A DNA stretch of 64,000 nucleotides, from NCBI RefSeq assembly GCF_000237925.1, contig NC_031495.1, forward strand, positions 31,855,236 to 31,919,235, given 5' to 3'. This document shows, in pieces, positions 58,801-64,000 of this stretch. The notes below the pieces were generated by a model. The model did not search any database. It was not told where the DNA came from and worked only from the letters and a program-made list of their open reading frames with translations. Position 1 is the stretch's first letter. The number at the start of each line of letters is the position of its first letter. Source of the DNA: Schistosoma mansoni. Lineage: Eukaryota; Platyhelminthes; Trematoda; Strigeidida; Schistosomatidae. Made by a program: the position numbers and the translations under genes.

Positions 58801-61800
58801 ACTTATTTACTTAGAATTTAGTTTATTCAGATTACAATCTAAGAAAAGTGTATTAAACTTCTTAATAATGCATACTTCATTAATATACAAAGATATTAGA
58901 TCTTTGTTAATCAAAATATTTAGTTTACCATATGAACTTAACTTCTTACTAGTTACCGTTCATTTAAAAATTGTTCTGAGTCATTTCAATGGTCGTTGTC
59001 GACCAATCCTAAAAATTATCTAGACAAATTTCATTTTCATAATTTACAATCTTACATAATTTATATTCGCCGATCAGTTCGTCTTTTTATTTTTCTTAAT
59101 CAACAATTACTTGATAAAACAGTTGGTCAATATAATTGTATAACTTTGTTTTCCTGTGCTTTACTACTCCCAACGGGTCGATTCATATGTAACGCCTATC
59201 TATTATCATCTTTGAATGATTAAGTTCCACAATCTAATGGTTCTATAATGTTAACGAGTTTTCTTATTACTTCTTCCAAATAGACTACTTCTTGTTTGTT
59301 TTTTACATCGGCTATTTTAGATTTTTATAACTACTTACCTTCATCAGAGCTTTATTGATTTTCATCTCATTTAAAAGTGCTTCTAGCCGCTATTTTTTTC
59401 CATATAAATGACTTCAATTTACACTGTAACTATGAAAGGTAGTTATACTATCCGATTGAATGTACTGAAGCAGATAGATTAGGGTTAAGTTGTTATTTTT
59501 ATTTCTTAATGAAATGAAATTGATATGATTAAGTTAAAGCAATCTAAAATGAATAGTGATCACTGTACTTGTGGAGTCAGCTGTGGTTTATTTCCCGCTA
59601 ACACAATGGTTATGTGAGGACGAAATAATGGAATGGTTGATTTTCCTTAGAGACTTTAGTATGCACTCTTATCTTCTTGTGGATTTTCAATTTTCTCTAC
59701 GTTGTAATTATAATCATTGTTCTTATTGTTTTCGTTTTGGCGATTTTTCTTTTAATTACAAGTGGTATTCGTGATCAATTATTGAAAGCTGATTTTCCTA
59801 CGGCTGTTCAGCTTGTCCAAGTAAATAATTTTTATAATAATAGTTGATTATTTACATGAATTTTTCCATGGTGATTTTCTCGTAGGATTAAAAAAAAGAG
59901 AAATTAACTTTATAAGTATATGTTGTATAGTTTCACAATACTGATAGTGTGTATAGTTTCCTTTTGGAATTACTTGTCTATGCTAGAAAAGACTTTATTT
60001 TAGATATTATAAGCAAAGATAGATAGTGGCTGGCAGTGGAATCCAGGACACGCGTTTCGTCCTATTTGGGACTCGTCAGCTAAGTGTACCTGCATCTCTG
60101 AGTTGATGTTCACTCTGGGACTCGAACCCAGTATTTTTTGCTTCAAACGCCATCGCGTTATCCACTTATCTACTGAGTCCTGATAGCCACTTGCTTGTGC
60201 AACGGGGTGAAGTTTTAATTCACTTAGTATTGTTTGTTTGAATCTTCCCATTGATGTGTTAGGACTGAAACTGGTCAGTCTCTTATTGGCATATGTACAT
60301 ACTGTGCGTATTGCCTCGATATTGTCTGAATTCACAGGCATTATAAGCAAAGATGGATAGTGGCTAGCAGTTGAATCCAGGACGCGCGTTTCGTCCTATT
60401 TGGGGCTCGTCAGCTGAATGTACCTGCATCTCAGAGTTGATGTTCACTGCTAGCCACTATCCATCTTTGCTAATAATGCTTGTGAATTAAAGCAATACGC
60501 ACAATATGCACATATGCCAATAAGAGACTGACCAGTTTCAGTCCTAAGCATCAATGGGAAGATTCAAACAAACAATACCAAGTAAATTTATTTTAAATAT
60601 CATAAAACTGTTTTTGATATTAATAAGTAGTATAATTAATAAGCGATTTTTTTATTCGGTTTAACAAAACATAATAATAATTAAATGTGTGGTTGGAGAG
60701 CGTATCTTGAAAAATTACTTTTTAGATTAATTATTTGGTAACTGGATTAATTAACGAATTTATAGACCTTTTCAGTTAACTACAACTTTGTATTTTGGGT
60801 TTTCAGATGGTATTGCCGACTGATAATTAACAAACTGTTCAAACTTATAAATTTGTGTTTTAATTGTTTATTAATTGGGCAATCAAATGATAAATGGTAA
60901 ACTATAAGACTTATAGTTAACATCACGGACTAATCCCTTACTAGAACAAAATAGCTGTTCATTGCCTCCTGGTTTTCATTCGTTGTGTCACTAAGACCAG
61001 TATGAAATTCAAAAAGTCTACAAACCCCGTATGGCAAATAATGCTTATCTTAGAAATCAAGAATAATTTATCTAAAAACGTTAAGTCTTTTTTTTGTTGT
61101 CAGCTGGTTTTAAACATCAGTTATCATTTAGTTATCTAAGTTATCCAAAAAAGTGAATTGTTACTATTATAATAACATTTCTCATGATGATATTAGTGAT
61201 TATCAGATTATTTCGAACTGTGCATTAAATTTTTTTCGATAATTTGATGTGCATTAAATTGCCTATGCTGTTCTAGAACTTTGCCCTTTCGACTATTTGT
61301 TAAAGGAATTTAAATCATTTTTCCAGGTTTAGAATCACTGTACTTGTATTTATCGTCATCTAATGTCTGTTTTTATTTCAATTAATATCAATATTTAACT
61401 GGAGTTGAAAATGTAGACCATAGAATAAAAACTCAGTATTTTTTAAAACGTTAAGTAGTCGCTGAGGCATGACCTCAAAATCTTACGTTTAGTATTTAAT
61501 GAAGTTGTTGATTCGCACGAAAGATGAGTAGTCGTCTATTATAACCAAACAGCTGTCCGGTGATGTTTTTCTGGTTTACAATGCTGATCTAGCTGAAGTC
61601 AGTACATTGTCTTAATTCACCCATTATCATATGGATTAAGTATGCATATACCCGTCTGTGCCATCAGTATTTTGAAGCTTTTTCACTTATTTCAGAGGAC
61701 ATTTTCAATAGTTAAACGATTAGGTTTTCAGTTTTTTCGGTCGTTAAATTGGGCCAATAATTGTTAAATTATATGTATGTTTATGAAGAATGATAAACTA

Positions 61801-61966
61801 TCATTCAACATATATAACTTAGATGTTGATTCACATTTAAGTTTACTTTGAATGTTTCCATTTAATGTTTTTTTGTATGATTTACACGCAGAATTATCCA
61901 TCAAATGTCGATGTAATGCATATTCTTTTGAAAGCCAGAGCATTCTATACAGATCGCCAGATTTGA
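49878..61966 (+). CDS. TBC1D13: TBC1D13-like Rab GTPase-activating protein
   Basis: TBC proteins speed GTP hydrolysis by Rab GTPases; mammalian TBC1D13 acts on Rab35 in vesicle traffic. Ten exons join in phase to 413 residues (human about 400): 49878-49897, 49932-50046, 50073-50207, 50246-50449, 51490-51796, 52924-53025, 53938-54081, 58612-58693, 59763-59820, 61892-61966. The start MNSKCSRHEQML aligns with human MSSLHKSRIADF. TBC motifs: RSKVW (residues 40-44), the arginine-finger motif INKDCQR (R119), and YVQGMN with the glutamine finger (Q238); then DTFYCFNNLM, FAFRWLSLLLAREF and LLLWDTLFSD. It ends LLKARAFYTDRQI. Both catalytic fingers are present, so it should be active. The first three introns are 34, 26 and 38 nt; later ones 0.9-4.5 kb. 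Confidence 0.95.
50047..50072 (+). other. 26-nt micro-intron of TBC1D13
   Basis: GTAAGG donor and TTTTTCAG acceptor with only 26 nt between exon edges. Reading through it meets a TAA, while splicing gives VWK-FLLNYLP, which matches human CWK-ILLNYLP. Confidence 0.85.
51797..52923 (+). other. GC-AG intron of TBC1D13
   Basis: The exon ends TGG AGA A and the intron begins GCAAGT, the optimal GC-type donor; the acceptor is TTTTCACACAG at 52923. Joining gives SWR-K-YAEMDTFYCF, matching human EWK-E-HAEADTFFCF. No GT donor in the neighbourhood restores phase. The intron also holds a long moderately GC-richer stretch (51840-52330) that looks like a dispersed repeat I cannot name. Confidence 0.75.
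54850..56100 (-). mobile_element. second Penelope-like element remnant
   Basis: On the minus strand about 55610-55300 reads NCVYKI, then CSECDAIYVGEKERQLHVTVKEH and MSGHEIDF, the GIY-YIG region of Penelope-like elements; just upstream (55750-55620) NHNLRIFFQTNNTLNCKLIRAKK is the linker after the reverse transcriptase. The reverse transcriptase beyond 55750 is mostly eroded. It differs from the 31.4-33.0 kb copy, so a separate lineage. It sits in TBC1D13 intron 7, antisense, with several breaks. Confidence 0.7.
56403..56920 (+). mobile_element. SINE-like repeat, near full length
   Basis: Reverse-oriented partner of 34971-35480, alignable over essentially its length (gccctggtacgg start, tgtccggcgctgtaaccggg middle, ttgtaccaatattt then an AATAAATAAAT tail). 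About 10% divergent by eye. The first ten or so bases seen in the other two copies are missing. Located in TBC1D13 intron 7. No clear target duplication. Confidence 0.75.
56921..58079. other. AT-rich part of TBC1D13 intron 7
   Basis: Very AT-rich with homopolymer runs; no coding, RNA or named repeat signal seen. Confidence 0.6.
58080..58260 (-). mobile_element. decayed Sm-alpha-type SINE
   Basis: Minus strand: box-B-like GGGTTCGACTCCC and box-A-like GATAACGCGTTGCCG align with the 60-kb copies, followed by a degraded hammerhead region (58088-58140) where the CUGANGA core is lost. Not expected to cleave. Confidence 0.65.
60041..60090 (-). ncRNA. hammerhead ribozyme in Sm-alpha unit 1
   Basis: Minus strand: GCUGACGA core, stem II GUCC/GGAC with a CAAAUA loop, GAAA, short stem III and a GUC-C cleavage site. 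Stem I is weakened by G-U pairs (CUUAG against CUGGA), so cleavage may be slower than in the 36-kb copy. Confidence 0.8.
60375..60422 (-). ncRNA. hammerhead ribozyme in Sm-alpha unit 2
   Basis: Minus strand: stem I AUUCAG pairs with CUGGAU over six positions (one G-U). The CUGACGA and GAAA cores are intact and stem III is ACG/CGU. Stem II has a C-A mismatch (GCCC/GGAC). Predicted to fold; activity uncertain. Confidence 0.75.
60601..61891. other. remainder of TBC1D13 intron 9
   Basis: AT-rich, no coding or repeat feature recognised. The acceptor TTTACACGCAG ends at 61891. Confidence 0.6.
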
Positions 61967-64000
61967 AGCCTTATCTTTTCAACTGTTAGATTATTTTTTG
62001 TTATGACCACCTATTCTGAACAAGAAATAGAAATGTAAATGTGCTATATTTAAATGTGTGTACATGTGTATGCGCATATGTTCGTACTCACCTATCCACG
62101 AGTGTTCTTTTTTTTCTTCTCTTTCTCTCCTATTTACTAATCTCAAATATTTCTCCTTTATTTTGATTGAACATCAGTTACTTGGTGACTGATTACAAAA
62201 CATCGTTTTGATATCTTTGATGATTAAAATTACTGTTATTGTTATAATTTATTTCATATTAAATTTGTAATATGATCACTTTTATTTTGGTCTCTTTTTC
62301 CCCATCCATATTCTTTTTTAATAAAATGTTAATATTGTCTTATTCTAAATTGTTATTGCATCTTAATGGTAGTGCACCAATGATTTTCTCTTTTCCCTGA
62401 TTATTAAATTTAAAATGGTTGTTTGAATATTACGATATATTGTTCAAGACAGTTACCTTTTTCTTTCTGAATTTTTACTTTCAGAATGATTATTTTTTTG
62501 TTGATTTGAAAACATTGAATTAAATCCTCATTTTGTAACACTATTGTTTAAATAGACATGTGTAATTTCAAAGAGAATGATTTATGTTGTATATTTATGA
62601 GAAGTGTTTGTTTGTTTTGTCAAATATTATTTGTACACTTATGTCAGTTTAGATATTCTTTGAACTATAATTAAACTCTGTAAATAAGGAATGGCTTAGT
62701 GGTTGAAGCATTAAGCATTCGACTCAGTCGAAATACTCCTATCCACATAGCTACTTGGTTTCATTAACACTTAAATGAGAAAGTCTGACAAAGCCGAGTA
62801 CACTCATTCTCACTCAGATATTAATTTCAGTTTTCTCTAGCTGTCAATGTGGACATGGTTTTGAGAACTAAAGAGCTACAGGTTTTTATTAATTTTAAGT
62901 ACTGTTAAATGTTTCACATAGTAGTTATTTAAATAAACTACAAACATCGAGGTTTTCAAATGTTCTTCATTAACTAGATTTGAGTCTTAAAATATTTTTC
63001 TATTCTAGTCTAGAAATGTAATGCAGTAAATCTTCAGTAAAATTTTCTCCTACTTTAAGTAGTATGAGAAGTACTGTAAAATTTATGTGCTGCATTTATG
63101 GCTTGCATCCAACGAACAGTCATGAATCTAAGACTCAATATGATACCCATAATTTGTAATTCTTTTTGACCACCTTTCATTCATCTGAAACAGGAAACCA
63201 GCGAATCTTGATCATATGCACTGGTTTACAATTTCCTGTCTATGAAATAAAAATTTACTCCTGATCAACATAGAGCTGATTGAGTGCATATTTACTTACG
63301 TTCTCTACTCAAACTTTTCCATCGTAAGATATTTGTTCGATGTGACTTTGGGGCCTCGTCATCACATATTTTCTTCCACAATTCTTAATATACGTATTGT
63401 TGTACCAGCTGCATTCTATACTAACGGTATGGGTTGGTTGACTAAATTGATGTACTATCAATTCAGTTTGATCTCATAACGTTAGCTATTTATCTAGCGA
63501 TATTAAATGAAATCGTCTGTTCTATTACACTAGTAGTTAAATTTATAAACTCTTAATTGTTATCGCCACAGCGTGGTTTCTATCACCCTGAACGTTAATT
63601 AGTGTTATTTATCAGACTACCGTTTGAAAGTAATCATTTTATAACGAAATTGTTAGTAGAGCAACGAACATGTTCAAGTAAAATACAAGCTAACTTTGGA
63701 TTTCGTGTGCAATAGAAAAGTGTTATAATCCCAGCTGGTTCGCTGACTTTGAAACTCGGTTTGTATTGATCTGGTCGATATATCATCTAGGATATTTGTT
63801 ATTGCAAAGCATTTCTGACAAATACCGATAATTGTGTACAATTGGTTGTGTTTATGAGATTGAATAAATCAAGAAATACGAAGTAAAGTGATATTATTCT
63901 GTTTCAATCGTCTTTCATGCTTCGTTCATAAGTAGAATCTGTAGTAGCGATGTCTCCTAGTTTGAATATTTTATGATAAGTCAATTATGAAAATACCACA
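61967..64000. other. TBC1D13 3' flank
   Basis: AT-rich sequence without a recognisable gene. AATAAAA-type hexamers occur (for example near 62320) and could end the transcript, but none is certain. A weak tRNA-like box-A sequence (TGGCTTAGTGGTTGAAGC, 62692-62709) may mark a SINE scrap; no matching box B was found. Confidence 0.4.

Larger units (their letters stand above)
60008..60586 (-). mobile_element. Sm-alpha-type SINE: tandem dimer plus an inverted piece
   Basis: Unit 1 and the start of unit 2 repeat with a 334-nt period (aagcaaagat at 60011 and 60345). Each has a hammerhead; unit 1 has a tRNA-like promoter on the minus strand (box B GGGTTCGAGTCCC near 60117-60129, box A GATAAGTGGATAACGCG). 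At about 60447 the sequence flips: 60447-60586 is the reverse complement of about 60238-60375. The whole is bracketed by a 14-nt duplication with one mismatch, TTTATTTTAGATAT (59994-60007) and TTTATTTTAAATAT (60587-60600), so it behaves as one insertion. In TBC1D13 intron 9. The 116-codon frame 60000-60350 is not a gene. Confidence 0.85.

Noticed and set aside
60117-60180. True tRNA gene on the minus strand
   Set aside because: Box A and box B are present but no complete cloverleaf could be drawn; it is the pol III promoter of the SINE.
60000-60350. A 116-codon minus-strand frame as a gene
   Set aside because: It coincides with an Sm-alpha-type SINE unit carrying a hammerhead and tRNA-like promoter.

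Overview
The window looks like nuclear DNA of a trematode, most likely a blood fluke (Schistosoma or a close relative). It is AT-rich and packed with retroelements. It carries hammerhead-ribozyme SINE-like repeats of the Sm-alpha type, Penelope-like (GIY-YIG), CR1-like and RTE-like elements. Its host genes have the schistosome layout: tiny introns (26-38 nt) at the 5' end and kilobase introns towards the 3' end. The species call is inference; no database was searched.

Three conserved host genes lie on the + strand, and I rebuilt their exons by eye. (1) BRD8-like (19744-33288) has a bromodomain and would be a NuA4/TIP60 histone-acetyltransferase subunit; one internal stretch of the model is unresolved. 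(2) ANAPC10 (33440-36946) is complete, with three exons and 185 residues, and would be the substrate co-receptor of the anaphase-promoting complex. It starts only 151 nt after the BRD8 stop, with a splice-acceptor-like site just before its ATG, which suggests a two-gene polycistron resolved by spliced-leader trans-splicing. (3) TBC1D13-like (49878-61966) is complete, with ten exons and about 413 residues. It would be a Rab GTPase-activating protein, and one of its introns appears to be GC-AG.

Layout: 1-1082 gene-free; 1083-13779 a giant inverted repeat (two 4,196-bp arms, about 99.9% identical by eye, around a 4.3-kb spacer), with LTR-element gag-like fossils in both arms; 13780-19720 gene-free; 19744-33288 BRD8 with RTE-like, SINE-like and Penelope-like insertions in its introns and a 200-N assembly gap; 33440-36946 ANAPC10 with another LINE piece, a SINE-like copy that duplicated a 5' splice site, and a hammerhead-bearing SINE; 37.5-39.2 kb directly repeated LTR-like fossils; 39.8-43.9 kb a fairly intact CR1-like LINE with an A-AAA-AAC slippery heptamer between ORF1 and ORF2; 45.2-47.6 kb a decayed second CR1-like copy; 47.9-48.5 kb LTR-like debris; 49.9-62.0 kb TBC1D13 with a Penelope remnant, a SINE-like copy and a dimeric hammerhead SINE in its introns; 62-64 kb gene-free.

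The three genes act in separate processes (chromatin acetylation, cell-cycle proteolysis, membrane traffic). Only the BRD8-ANAPC10 pair shows a positional link.
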